Positions 7,850 through 17,413 of a stretch of 64,000 nt of DNA are shown here, one piece after another. Both the position numbers and the translations under genes were made by a program. Source of the stretch: Pseudonocardia autotrophica (GTDB lineage Bacteria > Actinomycetota > Actinomycetes > Mycobacteriales > Pseudonocardiaceae); contig NZ_JNYD01000013.1 in the NCBI RefSeq assembly GCF_000717175.1, forward strand, positions 173,402 through 237,401. Direction: 5' to 3'. The notes below the pieces were generated by a model. It was given only the letters and a program-made list of their open reading frames with translations, ran no database searches and had not been told where the DNA came from. The first letter of the stretch is position 1. Every line of letters starts with the position of its first letter.

Positions 7850-8049
7850 GGAACTGCCGACTCGGGCTCCCGGAACTGCCGACTCGCGGTGCTGGAACTG
7901 CCGACTCGCGGTGCTGGAACTGCCGACTCGCGGTGCTGGAACGCGCGACTCGCGGGAGCTGGCAGCGCGACTCGCGGGAGCCCAGGGCGCGACTCGCGGG
8001 GAAAATTTGCGCGAGTCGCGCTCTCGGCTTCGGTGAGTCGCGCTCCTGG
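7850..8049. repeat. 22-nt repeat array A
   Basis: Seven units with GACTCG at 7859, 7881, 7903, 7925, 7947, 7969 and 7991 (exact 22-nt steps), then a hairpin centre, then two inverted units (GAGTCG at 8012 and 8035). A typical unit reads GGAACTGCC followed by GACTCGCGGTGCT. It fills the space between the convergent SDR and yaaA genes. The family recurs at about 25.9, 27.1 and 49.4 kb. Confidence 0.9.
7987..8021. terminator. Hairpin at centre of array A
   Basis: A perfect 12-bp stem GCGCGACTCGCG/CGCGAGTCGCGC encloses an 11-nt loop containing AAAATTT, the only AT run in the region. It is formed by oppositely oriented repeat units and sits between convergent genes, so termination is plausible. 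Confidence 0.55.
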
Positions 8050-8057
8050 GTTCGGGG

Positions 8058-8804
8058 TCAGGCGGGGATGACGAGGTCGAGGTGGTCGTCGGTCCGCTCG
8101 ACCACGTGGCCGGCGCGGCGGGCGAGGCGCGCGACCGCCGCCGCGTCGGCCGGCTCCGCCCTGCTGCTCACCAGCAGCCGGGCCAGCCCGCCCTTGTGCG
8201 ACTTGTTGTGGTGGCTCACCACCGAGCGGGACCCGTCGGGGCGCTCGGCCAGCACGTTCACCGTGACCGCTCCCGGCACGCGAGCCAGCCCGCCGTAGGC
8301 GCCCGACCGCAGGTCCACCACCAACTGTTCCGAAGCCAGCCTCGCCAGAACGGGCTCCAGCACCGGCCGCCACCGCGCGGCGAGCGTCCCGCCCGACGGC
8401 AGCGTCGAGCCGGCGGACAGCCGGTACGCCGGGATGGGGTCGCCGGCGTGAACCAGCCCGAACAGCGCCGACCCCACGGCGAGCCGCTCCCGCGCCCGGC
8501 CCGCGGCGGCCCCGCGCAGCGACCCGACGTCGAGCGCGTCGTAGAGCACGCCGGTGTACCGGGTGATCGCCCGGGCGGTGGGGGCGGTCCACAGGGCCGC
8601 GTTGCGCTCGATCTCGTCGACCTGCCGCTCGGACAGGCCGAGGGCCGCCCGGCTGGCGGGGACGTCGTCGGCCAGCTCCACCAGCTCGTCGACCAGCGCC
8701 TTGCGCACCGGGTCGAGCTCGGGGTGGCTCAGCGCGGCGAGGTCGAGCGGCGGCCCCTCGCCTCCGGTGCGCTTGGTCTCCGACGGGGGCAGCAGGACGA
8801 GCAC
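8058..8804 (-). CDS. yaaA: Peroxide stress protein YaaA (DUF328)
   Basis: UPF0246/YaaA family protein, which in E. coli limits free iron and protects DNA during peroxide stress. LLPPSETK at the N-terminus, RYTGVLYDALD, SALFGLV, DPIPAYRLSAG and SHHNKSHKG are family signatures. GTG at 8804 (248 residues) is chosen over a longer frame because homology starts there and TACGCT lies exactly 7 nt upstream. It is transcribed alone, divergent from the metY leader. Confidence 0.9.
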   Translation of the reverse strand: MLVLLPPSETKRTGGEGPPLDLAALSHPELDPVRKALVDELVELADDVPASRAALGLSERQVDEIERNAALWTAPTARAITRYTGVLYDALDVGSLRGAAAGRARERLAVGSALFGLVHAGDPIPAYRLSAGSTLPSGGTLAARWRPVLEPVLARLASEQLVVDLRSGAYGGLARVPGAVTVNVLAERPDGSRSVVSHHNKSHKGGLARLLVSSRAEPADAAAVARLARRAGHVVERTDDHLDLVIPA

Positions 8805-8811
8805 GCCCGGC

Positions 8812-8817
8812 AGCGTA
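8812..8817 (-). promoter_or_regulatory. -10 hexamer, leaderless yaaA promoter
   Basis: TACGCT on the minus strand, 7 nt before the GTG of yaaA; it fixes the start in an otherwise open frame. Confidence 0.55.
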
Positions 8818-8848
8818 CGACCACGGTGATCAGCCACCCGGACCGGTG

Positions 8849-8878
8849 TTGTGCCGGTATGACGACCCCGGTTACGGT
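8849..8878 (+). promoter_or_regulatory. Promoter of leader peptide-metY-metX
   Basis: TTGTGC (8849-8854) and TACGGT (8873-8878) with an 18-nt spacer; the -10 ends 7 nt before the GTG of the leader peptide, so the transcript probably begins at that codon. Confidence 0.55.
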
Positions 8879-8885
8879 CGCCTTC

Positions 8886-8960
8886 GTGATCCGCCTCGTG
8901 GCCCGTCGCCATGTCGACTTCATGCGCGTGACCAGCGCGGCCTGTCGCCCCCGCGGCTGA
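8886..8960 (+). CDS. Cys-containing leader peptide upstream of metY
   Basis: A 24-residue reading frame starting at GTG 8886, with core RRHVDFMRVTSAACR and a TGA stop 49 nt before metY. The pattern RRHVD...R..SA.CR matches short actinobacterial peptides found before sulfur-assimilation genes, where a late Cys codon is thought to sense cysteinyl-tRNA supply. The TACGGT hexamer 7 nt upstream supports this start; an in-frame ATG at 8859 lies upstream of the proposed transcription start. The likely role is translational or attenuation control of metY-metX. Confidence 0.7.
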   Translation: MIRLVARRHVDFMRVTSAACRPRG

Positions 8961-8979
8961 ACCACATCCCCACGCGTAG

Positions 8980-11462
<2,483 letters not shown>

Positions 11463-11472
11463 ACATCCGGGC

Positions 11473-11523
11473 ATGAACCTCCGCGTCGCCGTCCCGCCCC
11501 GCCCGTGTCCGACCTCCGGCTGA
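11473..11523 (+). CDS. Possible 16-residue upstream ORF overlapping the MBL gene start
   Basis: ATG 11473 opens a 16-codon frame (MNLRVAVPPRPCPTSG) that ends at 11523, overlapping the first six codons of the metallo-hydrolase in another frame. TAGACAT ends 6 nt before this ATG, matching the leaderless promoter pattern, whereas the hydrolase GTG at 11505 has neither a -10 at that distance nor a ribosome site. It may couple translation, or a frame error may hide a longer hydrolase N-terminus. Confidence 0.3.
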   Translation: MNLRVAVPPRPCPTSG

Positions 11524-12266
11524 CGCACGTCGGCGGCCCGACCCTGCTGGTCGAGGCCGCCGGCCTGCGGATCCTCACCGACCCGACCTTCGACCCGCCC
11601 GGCCGGCGGTACGGGTTCGGCTGGGGGACGTCGTCGCGCAAGCTGGCCGGCCCGGCCCTCGGCCCGGACGAGCTGGGGCCGATCGACGCGGTCCTGCTCA
11701 GCCACGACCACCACGCCGACAACCTCGACGACCGCGGCCGCGCCCTGCTCGCCGGCGTCGGCACCGTCGTCACGACCGTCCCCGGGGCCCGGCGGCTGGG
11801 CGGCGCGGTCCGCGGGCTGGCGCCCTGGGCGTCCACCCGGATCGGGGACGTGGAGGTCACCGCCACCCCGTGCCGGCACGGTCCGCCGCTGAGCAGGCCG
11901 GTGGCGGGCGCGGTGATCGGCTTCGCGCTCGCGCTGCCGGACGGCGTGCTGTGGATCTCGGGGGACACCGTGCCGTTCCGCGGCACCCGCGAGGTGGTCC
12001 GGCGGCTGGCGGTCGACGTCGCGGTCCTGCACCTCGGCTGCGTGCGGTTCCCGGTCACCGGGCCGCTGCGGTACAGCATGACCGGCAAGCAGGCCGTCGC
12101 GCTGAGCCGGGCGCTGCAGCCGCGGGTGGTGGTCCCGGTGCACTACGAGGGCTGGTCGCACTTCCGGGAGGGCCGGGCCGAGGCGGAGCGGGCGTTCGCC
12201 GTGGCCGCCGACGTGCGGGACCGGGTGCGCTGGCTGCGCCCGGGGGAGGTCACGCCGATCGACTGA
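11505..12266 (+). CDS. MBL-fold metallo-hydrolase
   Basis: Metallo-beta-lactamase-fold protein of the L-ascorbate lactonase (UlaG)/beta-lactamase-2 type. It begins LTHVGGPTLLVEAAGLRILTDPTF, carries the metal site LSHDHHADN (HxHxxD variant), TATPCRHG, ISGDT and the late VPVHYEGWSHF. Its 253 residues match the family. The GTG start has no good ribosome site and is overlapped by a short leaderless ORF. Its 3' end overlaps the convergent gene by 17 bp. The substrate is unknown. Confidence 0.82.
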   Translation: MSDLRLTHVGGPTLLVEAAGLRILTDPTFDPPGRRYGFGWGTSSRKLAGPALGPDELGPIDAVLLSHDHHADNLDDRGRALLAGVGTVVTTVPGARRLGGAVRGLAPWASTRIGDVEVTATPCRHGPPLSRPVAGAVIGFALALPDGVLWISGDTVPFRGTREVVRRLAVDVAVLHLGCVRFPVTGPLRYSMTGKQAVALSRALQPRVVVPVHYEGWSHFREGRAEAERAFAVAADVRDRVRWLRPGEVTPID

Positions 12267-12897
12267 GCCCGAGCTCCGCGACCGCCATCCCGTCGCGCTC
12301 CCCGACGTCGCCGACCACGACGGGCACGGGGGAGCGGAAGCCCGGGCCGTCCGTGACGAAGGTGTGGAACTCGCCGTTCTCCCCGCACGGGTCGACGGCC
12401 TCGGGCAGGGCGGCGAGGAACTCCTCGTCGAACGCGTGCCCGGCCAGCTCCGCCGGCACCCGGGCCGGGTCCACGGACACGACGACGGCGCGCAGCCCGG
12501 CCGCGATCATCGCCCGGGCCAGCGGGCCGGTCGGCCTGCCCCACAACGGGAACTCCGGCGTCAGCCCGGTGCCGGCCAGCGTGCGCTCGCGGTAGGCGCG
12601 GATGTCGGCGAGGAAGAGGTCCCCGTAGACGACGGTGTCCGCCCCGGCCGCGCGGGCGGCCGCGAGCGCCGCACCGGTCCGGCGCTCGTACTCGGCGTTC
12701 GGGCACGGCCACGGCAGCTCGACGACGTGCAGCGGCAGGCCGAGCGCCGCGGCCTGCGCCTCGACCAGCTCCCGCGGCACGCCGTGCACCGGGACCCGAC
12801 CGGCCGAGACCGTGGTGAACAGCCCGGTGACGTCGGCGCGGAGGCCCAGCGCGTACGCGGCGTCCTTCCCGCAGGACCAGCTCACCCAGGCGGCCAC
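12250..12897 (-). CDS. ATP-binding Dph6/DUF71-type amidoligase
   Basis: ATP_bind_4 (Dph6, diphthine-ammonia ligase-like) PP-loop protein of 215 residues. The adenylate loop is WSCGKDAAYAL at about residues 8-18. GDLFLADIRAYRE, TPEFPLWG and the C-terminal VDPCGENGEFHTFV are conserved in the family. Bacteria do not make diphthamide, so the reaction is unknown; an ATP-dependent amidation is the inference. It starts 4 nt after the stop of the secreted protein gene on the same strand, so they are probably cotranscribed. Confidence 0.8.
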   Translation of the reverse strand: MAAWVSWSCGKDAAYALGLRADVTGLFTTVSAGRVPVHGVPRELVEAQAAALGLPLHVVELPWPCPNAEYERRTGAALAAARAAGADTVVYGDLFLADIRAYRERTLAGTGLTPEFPLWGRPTGPLARAMIAAGLRAVVVSVDPARVPAELAGHAFDEEFLAALPEAVDPCGENGEFHTFVTDGPGFRSPVPVVVGDVGERDGMAVAELGLSRSA

Positions 12898-12901
12898 CCG
12901 G

Positions 12902-13483
12902 TTACCGTCGCACGGACACGTGCACGTGGTCGAAGTGGCCGCCGGTGGCGTCGGACGGGTCGTAGACGCCGCCGCCGTTGTACGGGCGGCCCCACCCGTC
13001 CTCGTCGGCGAGGAAGGCGCTGCGGTACCAGATCCGGCCCTGCCAGATCACGTACCGGACGTCGAGCTCCTCGGCGTGCTCCCGCAGCCAGTTCGCGACC
13101 GCCCACCCGGCCTCCAGCTCGGCGCCCTCGGGGAAGGTGCCGGCCCGGGTGGGGAAGAAGTCGCAGGCCCGGCCCTGCGGATGGTCGCTCGACGGGTTCC
13201 ACTCGTGCGCGCTCCAGCAGGTGGTGCCGCGCAACCGGTCGCCGAACTCCGCCACCGCCCGGTCGTGCAGGGCGAGCGCGGCCGGGGTGAGGCACCCCTC
13301 GCTGGTCGGGTCGTCGGCGACGCACCCGGGGGAGGGTTGCGGGGCGACCCGCTCGCGGAACCGGTCGACCGCGTCGAACCGCACCAGCGCGACGACCGCG
13401 ACGGCGGCCAGGGCCAGCGCGACCAGGGCGGCGACCGCCCGGCCCGTGCGGCGGCGTGAACTGCGGGGGCGGGTGCGGTGCAC
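12902..13483 (-). CDS. Secreted DD-peptidase-fold (VanY-like) protein
   Basis: 193 residues with a basic start, one hydrophobic segment at about 15-34 (signal or anchor), and an extracytoplasmic domain carrying SSDHPQGRACDFFP and HFDHVHVS. These motifs supply the His/Asp/His zinc ligands of the M15/Hedgehog DD-peptidase fold (ARB-07466-like C-terminal domains). Four Cys may form disulfides. The likely role is peptidoglycan hydrolysis or binding. It lies between the phosphodiester glycosidase gene (46 nt upstream) and the DUF71 gene, all on the minus strand. Confidence 0.78.
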   Translation of the reverse strand: MHRTRPRSSRRRTGRAVAALVALALAAVAVVALVRFDAVDRFRERVAPQPSPGCVADDPTSEGCLTPAALALHDRAVAEFGDRLRGTTCWSAHEWNPSSDHPQGRACDFFPTRAGTFPEGAELEAGWAVANWLREHAEELDVRYVIWQGRIWYRSAFLADEDGWGRPYNGGGVYDPSDATGGHFDHVHVSVRR

Positions 13484-13529
13484 GCGGGCTCCTCGGTCCG
13501 GAACGTCCGGTGCCGAGGATACCGGGCGA

Positions 13530-14795
13530 CTACCCCGCGTAGACCCCGATCCCGTTGGGCACCAGCCGCGGCGAGGGGTCCGACGGGTCGTTGACGATCG
13601 TCGTCGCCGGGGCGCCGCCGTCGCGGTAGGCGAGGGTGGAGGAGCCGCCGCCGTCGAGGTTGACGGCGTCGTCCAGCCCCAGCTCGCGCAGCAGGTTCGA
13701 GAACTGCAGGAGGGTCGCGCCGACGCTGTCGGACTGCCGGCCGTCGACGGTGACCAGGAACATCCGCCGGCCGTCGGCGGTCACCCCGGCGCCGCTGCGC
13801 GGGGCGCGGGCGCTGTCGTCGAGCCGCTCGGTCGGGGCGGCGTCGCGGAGGATCGGGCTGCCGCCCACGGCCATCCGCGGCGCGACCCCGCTCGCCGGGA
13901 CCAGCGCGTAGTCCACGGTCACCCGGTCGCCGACCTTCAGGCCGCGCAACGCCACGGCCCCCTGCTCGCGGCCGACCAGCGCGGTCTCCTCCGCGGGCAG
14001 CCGGCCCGCCCCGGGCGGGCGGACCGCGGTCACCGCGCCGTCGCGGACCACCACCTCGGCCTGGTCGGCGGCGCACGGAGCGTCCCGGTCGGTGTCGGAG
14101 CCGCAGAGCGTGCGGGCGCGGTCGACGTCGCCCCAGTCCGACGTGAACACCCCGATCCCGTTGACCGGCACCGCGTGCTGGTTGAGCGCGACGATCGGCA
14201 GGGAGTCCTGTTCGGTCCGGTCCGGGTAGGACACCCGCTCGATCCCCGCGCGCCGCACCTCGCCGCGCAGCGGGAGCCGGTCGACCCGGGCCACGCCGTC
14301 GGTGCCGACCGCGAACACGTAGTCCATCTCGGCGCCCGGCACCGCGGGCGCGGCGCGGCGGCCCTGCGGCACCGCGGCCTTGAGGAAGCGGCCGTCCTGC
14401 ACGGCCGGCCCGGCCGGCGCGCTGGTGCGGCCGATGTCGAAGAAGTCCCCGTTGATCCCGGCGACGGCACCGCTGCCGTCGGCCATGCCCTTGATCGGCG
14501 CCCGGGCGGCGACGGCGCCGGGGGTGAGCAGGTCGGCCCGCACCCCGGGCGTCGTGAGGTCGACCTCGACGACGTCGCCCATGACGTTGCCGGCGGCGGT
14601 GGTCGTGGTGATGTCCCGATGCGTGACCCCCGGGGCGACCTCGACCGCCTCGGAGAGCGACTCGACGATCCGCTCGGGCCGGTCCGGCGGCGGTGGCAGT
14701 GGTTCGGCGCTCGCCGCCGGCGCCAGCAGGACCAGTCCGGCACCGACCGTGACGAGCAGTCGCCCGACCGTGGTCGACAGGATCCCCATCCGCAT
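13530..14795 (-). CDS. Secreted phosphodiester glycosidase (NAGPA-like)
   Basis: Exported protein of 421 residues with a signal peptide (residues 1-29, cleavage after APAASA) and a NAGPA/DUF2233 domain. The family splits phosphodiester-linked sugars; human NAGPA uncovers mannose-6-phosphate. Active-site blocks are GINGDFFDIG near 115 and NLDGGGSSTLAYRDG near 385, with VTVDGRQSDSVGATL before the latter. The bacterial substrate may be a wall or envelope phosphosugar. The ribosome site is G-rich and overlaps a hairpin at 14804-14827. Confidence 0.83.
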   Translation of the reverse strand: MRMGILSTTVGRLLVTVGAGLVLLAPAASAEPLPPPPDRPERIVESLSEAVEVAPGVTHRDITTTTAAGNVMGDVVEVDLTTPGVRADLLTPGAVAARAPIKGMADGSGAVAGINGDFFDIGRTSAPAGPAVQDGRFLKAAVPQGRRAAPAVPGAEMDYVFAVGTDGVARVDRLPLRGEVRRAGIERVSYPDRTEQDSLPIVALNQHAVPVNGIGVFTSDWGDVDRARTLCGSDTDRDAPCAADQAEVVVRDGAVTAVRPPGAGRLPAEETALVGREQGAVALRGLKVGDRVTVDYALVPASGVAPRMAVGGSPILRDAAPTERLDDSARAPRSGAGVTADGRRMFLVTVDGRQSDSVGATLLQFSNLLRELGLDDAVNLDGGGSSTLAYRDGGAPATTIVNDPSDPSPRLVPNGIGVYAG

Positions 14796-14803
14796 GTCCG
14801 CTC

Positions 14804-14827
14804 CCCCCGGAGACCGTGTTCCGGGGG
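14804..14827 (-). other. Hairpin over the glycosidase ribosome site
   Basis: CCCCCGGA and TCCGGGGG pair across an 8-nt loop. On the minus strand the stem takes in the GGGGG of the glycosidase ribosome site, so it could either terminate the upstream gene or occlude initiation. Confidence 0.35.
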
Positions 14828-14907
14828 AATGCGACCACGAAGAGCGAGGAGTTCCGAGGGAGCGACACGCGGTTCACTCCGCAGTGGAGGAACGTTCCCG
14901 TGTCGGG

Positions 14908-15342
14908 TTACCGGATCCGGGCCCCGTAGACCCGTTCGACCGTCATGGTCATGAGCACCCGGCGGTCCGCGACCATGGTCTCCCGGTACTCCGCCCAGTC
15001 CGGATGCTCACCGGCGGCGCGGCGGTAGTACTCGACGAGCGCCTCGACCTCGGGGGAGTCGGGGCTCGCCCCCGGCCCGGTCAGCGTCACCGGGCCCTCC
15101 GCGGTGGCCCAGCCCCACCCGTCGGGGCTGGTCACCTCGAGCGCGGCCCGCGGGTCGCGGCGCAGGTTCGCCGTTTTGGCCCGGCCCTCCGTCATCGACA
15201 CCGAGATGGTGCCGGCCTCGCGGTCGTAGAAGGGCGTCACCGGGGAGAGCTGGGGCACCCCGTCCTTCTTGATCGTGGCGAGCACGGCGAGCCGGCTCTC
15301 GGCGAGCAGGGCGTGGGGGTCGAACTCTGTGGCCGCGGTCAT
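14908..15342 (-). CDS. Pyridoxamine 5'-phosphate oxidase-fold protein
   Basis: PPOX-class split beta-barrel flavin- or F420-binding protein of 144 residues. RLAVLATIKKDGVPQLSPVTPFYD near the N-terminus and SMTEGRAKTANLRRDPRAALEV are the family signature; many actinobacterial members are F420-dependent reductases or biliverdin-binding proteins. ATG 15342 is preferred because homology begins at LLAESRLAVL; an in-frame upstream start falls inside a palindrome. The substrate is unknown. Confidence 0.85.
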   Translation of the reverse strand: MTAATEFDPHALLAESRLAVLATIKKDGVPQLSPVTPFYDREAGTISVSMTEGRAKTANLRRDPRAALEVTSPDGWGWATAEGPVTLTGPGASPDSPEVEALVEYYRRAAGEHPDWAEYRETMVADRRVLMTMTVERVYGARIR

Positions 15343-15380
15343 ACCCGGCCCAACCCGCAGCCCGTGCCGTCCATTCCGCT

Positions 15381-15420
15381 GTGCGCGGTAAGTGGTGCCG
15401 GAGCACCACTTACCGCGCAC
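15381..15420. terminator. Perfect 18-bp palindromic hairpin
   Basis: Arms GTGCGCGGTAAGTGGTGC (15381-15398) and its exact complement (15403-15420), loop CGGA. It is 16 nt beyond the 3' end of the mycofactocin-type SDR gene and 38 nt before the PPOX start, consistent with a strong stem-only terminator. The sequence does not resemble the other hairpins here. Confidence 0.7.
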
Positions 15421-15436
15421 GGGCAGCGGAGCTGCT

Positions 15437-16276
15437 CTACACCTTCTCGATGAACCCGAGGTCGACGGCGACGGTCTGGCCCGTGACGTAGCGGGACTCG
15501 TCGGAGGCCAGCCAGAGCACGGCGTTGGAGATGTCGCGCGGCTCGACCCAGGGGTGCGGCATCGTGTGCAGTGCCTGGAAGGCCTCCCCGTAGCGCTCCC
15601 GGGTCAGCTCCTCGGGCTTCGCGTCGGGCAGGAAGAGCTCGTACATCGGCCGGTTCTGGATCATGTCGGTGTCCACGGCGGTGGGGTGCACCGTGTTGCA
15701 CCGGATCCCGTACTGCGAGACCTCCTGGACCATCGTCCGCATGATCCCGACGACGCCGTGCTTGGCCGCGGTGTAGTGGACCATGTTGGCGAAACCGCGC
15801 AGCCCGGCCGTGGAGCTGGTCAGCACCAGGGAGCCGCCCTGACCGCGTTCGATCATCGACGGCAGCACCGCCTTGAGCGTCCGCCAGACGCCGGTGACGT
15901 TGACCGCCAGCATCTCGTCCCACATCTGGTCGGTCATCTCCCACGCCGGCGCGTAGCTGAAGATGCCGGCGTTGGCGCACACGACGTCGATGTGCCCGAA
16001 CTCCGAGAGTCCGGCCTGGACCGCGGCGTCGAGCGCGGCGGAGTCCCGGACGTCGGCCTCGCGGGTGAGGACCCGGCGGTCCAGCTCCTCGATCAGCTTG
16101 GCCGTCTCGGCGAGGTCCTCCGGCTGCGACATGCCGTAGGGCACGGTCTCGATCTGCGCGCAGAGGTCGACGGCGACGATCTCCGCGCCCTCCTCGGCCA
16201 GCCGCAGCGCGTGCGAGCGGCCCTGCCCGCGCGCCGCCCCGGTGACCAGCGCGACCTTGCCGTCCATCCGTCCCAT
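15437..16276 (-). CDS. Mycofactocin-type SDR oxidoreductase
   Basis: Short-chain dehydrogenase of 279 residues whose N-terminus MGRMDGKVALVTGAARGQGR is that of the mycofactocin-coupled subfamily (TIGR03971 type). Members keep a tightly held NAD(H) that is thought to be reoxidised through the peptide-derived cofactor mycofactocin. NAG near 95, catalytic Ser in TSSTAG and YTAAK complete the active site; long inserts around DLCAQIETVPYG are typical of the subfamily. No mycofactocin biosynthesis genes are in the window. It is divergent from a hydrolase across a nested palindrome. Confidence 0.88.
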   Translation of the reverse strand: MGRMDGKVALVTGAARGQGRSHALRLAEEGAEIVAVDLCAQIETVPYGMSQPEDLAETAKLIEELDRRVLTREADVRDSAALDAAVQAGLSEFGHIDVVCANAGIFSYAPAWEMTDQMWDEMLAVNVTGVWRTLKAVLPSMIERGQGGSLVLTSSTAGLRGFANMVHYTAAKHGVVGIMRTMVQEVSQYGIRCNTVHPTAVDTDMIQNRPMYELFLPDAKPEELTRERYGEAFQALHTMPHPWVEPRDISNAVLWLASDESRYVTGQTVAVDLGFIEKV

Positions 16277-16361
16277 GGGTGCACCACCGTCCCGATCGGT
16301 TCGCTCCGGACCAGCCACGCCGCCGGTCCCGTCCTCGACGCTAGGCAGCGGGGTCGGCGGT

Positions 16362-16410
16362 GCGGAGGTCTCAGTTCCGAGACCGGCCGGTCTCAGAGTG
16401 AGACCTCCGC
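16362..16410. promoter_or_regulatory. 49-nt nested palindrome, candidate operator
   Basis: Outer arms GCGGAGGTCTCA (16362-16373) and TGAGACCTCCGC (16399-16410) surround a perfect inner palindrome GAGACCGGCCGGTCTC (16379-16394), giving four copies of the half-site GGTCTC/GAGACC. It lies in the shared upstream region of the divergent SDR and hydrolase genes. No regulator gene is adjacent. Confidence 0.6.
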
Positions 16411-16479
16411 GACGACCCGCGGGCTGGTGATCTCCGTCGTGGCGCGGGCGGCGCGGCCCGCACGACCGACGGAGGAGCG

Positions 16480-17400
16480 ATGGTCTCGGCACGGGTGAAC
16501 GACATGGCCGCGGCGGCCTACGCGGGCTGGTTGCGGGAGGACGCGACCCTCGAGGAGATGCGGACGGGCTTCGACGGCATGTGCCCCGAACCGGCCGCCG
16601 ACGTGACGCTCGCCGAGGGCGTCGTCGGCGGGGTGCGCGGCACGTGGGTGGAGGTCCCGGAGAGCGGCGCGACGGGGTCGGCGGCCACGGTCCTGCACTT
16701 CCACGCCGGTGGCTACCTGATCGGCTCGCCCACCAGCCACCGCGACCTGGGGGCCCGGATCGCCCGGGCCGCCGGGGCCCGGGTCTTCCTCGCCGACTAC
16801 CGGCTCGCCCCGGAGCACGCCTTCCCGGCCGCGTACGACGACGGCGTCGCCGCCTACCGTGGGATGCTCGCCGACGGCGTCGACCCGGCCTCGCTCGTGG
16901 TCTCCGGCGACTCCGCCGGCGGCGGCCTGGCCCTGGCGGTCCTCGCCGCGGCGCGGGACGCCGGCGACCCGCTCCCGGCGGCCGGCGTCCTGATGTCGCC
17001 CTGGGCCGACCTCACCCTCGCCGGCGACTCCATGACCGGCCGCGAGGCCGTCGACCCGCTCGTGAGCCGGGCCGTGCTCACCGAGATGCAGCAGGGCTAC
17101 CTGCAGGGCGCGGACCCGGCCGACCACCGGGCGTCGCCGCTGCTGGGGAACCTGGCCGGGCTGCCGCCGCTGCTGGTCCAGGTGGGCAGCAGCGAGGTCC
17201 TCGAGGACGACGCCGTGCGGATCGCCGACGGCGTGCTCCGCGCGGGCGGCGAGGCGTTCCTGCAGATCGGGTACGAGATGGTGCACGTGTTCCAGATGTT
17301 CGCCGACCGGCTTCCCGAGGGCGCCGCCGCGGTCGATCGGATCGGTGCCTTCGTCCGGGCCCAGGTCCGCAGCGCGGTCGTCGACGTGGCCGCGGTCTGA
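16480..17400 (+). CDS. HSL-family alpha/beta hydrolase
   Basis: Esterase of the hormone-sensitive-lipase family, 306 residues. The oxyanion motif appears as HFHAGGY at about residue 74, the nucleophile elbow as GDSAGG near 145, the acid as EDDAVRIADG near 246, and the catalytic His in MVHVFQMF near 268. The start follows CGGAGGAGCG at good spacing. The LLM oxidoreductase begins 13 nt after its stop, so the two form an operon that may oxidise and cleave an ester or lactone. Confidence 0.88.
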   Translation: MVSARVNDMAAAAYAGWLREDATLEEMRTGFDGMCPEPAADVTLAEGVVGGVRGTWVEVPESGATGSAATVLHFHAGGYLIGSPTSHRDLGARIARAAGARVFLADYRLAPEHAFPAAYDDGVAAYRGMLADGVDPASLVVSGDSAGGGLALAVLAAARDAGDPLPAAGVLMSPWADLTLAGDSMTGREAVDPLVSRAVLTEMQQGYLQGADPADHRASPLLGNLAGLPPLLVQVGSSEVLEDDAVRIADGVLRAGGEAFLQIGYEMVHVFQMFADRLPEGAAAVDRIGAFVRAQVRSAVVDVAAV

Positions 17401-17413
17401 GGGGGCGGCGACG

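Noticed and set aside
8058..8912. Longer YaaA from 8912
   Set aside because: The extra 36 residues are low complexity, overlap the metY leader region and lie upstream of the leaderless promoter.
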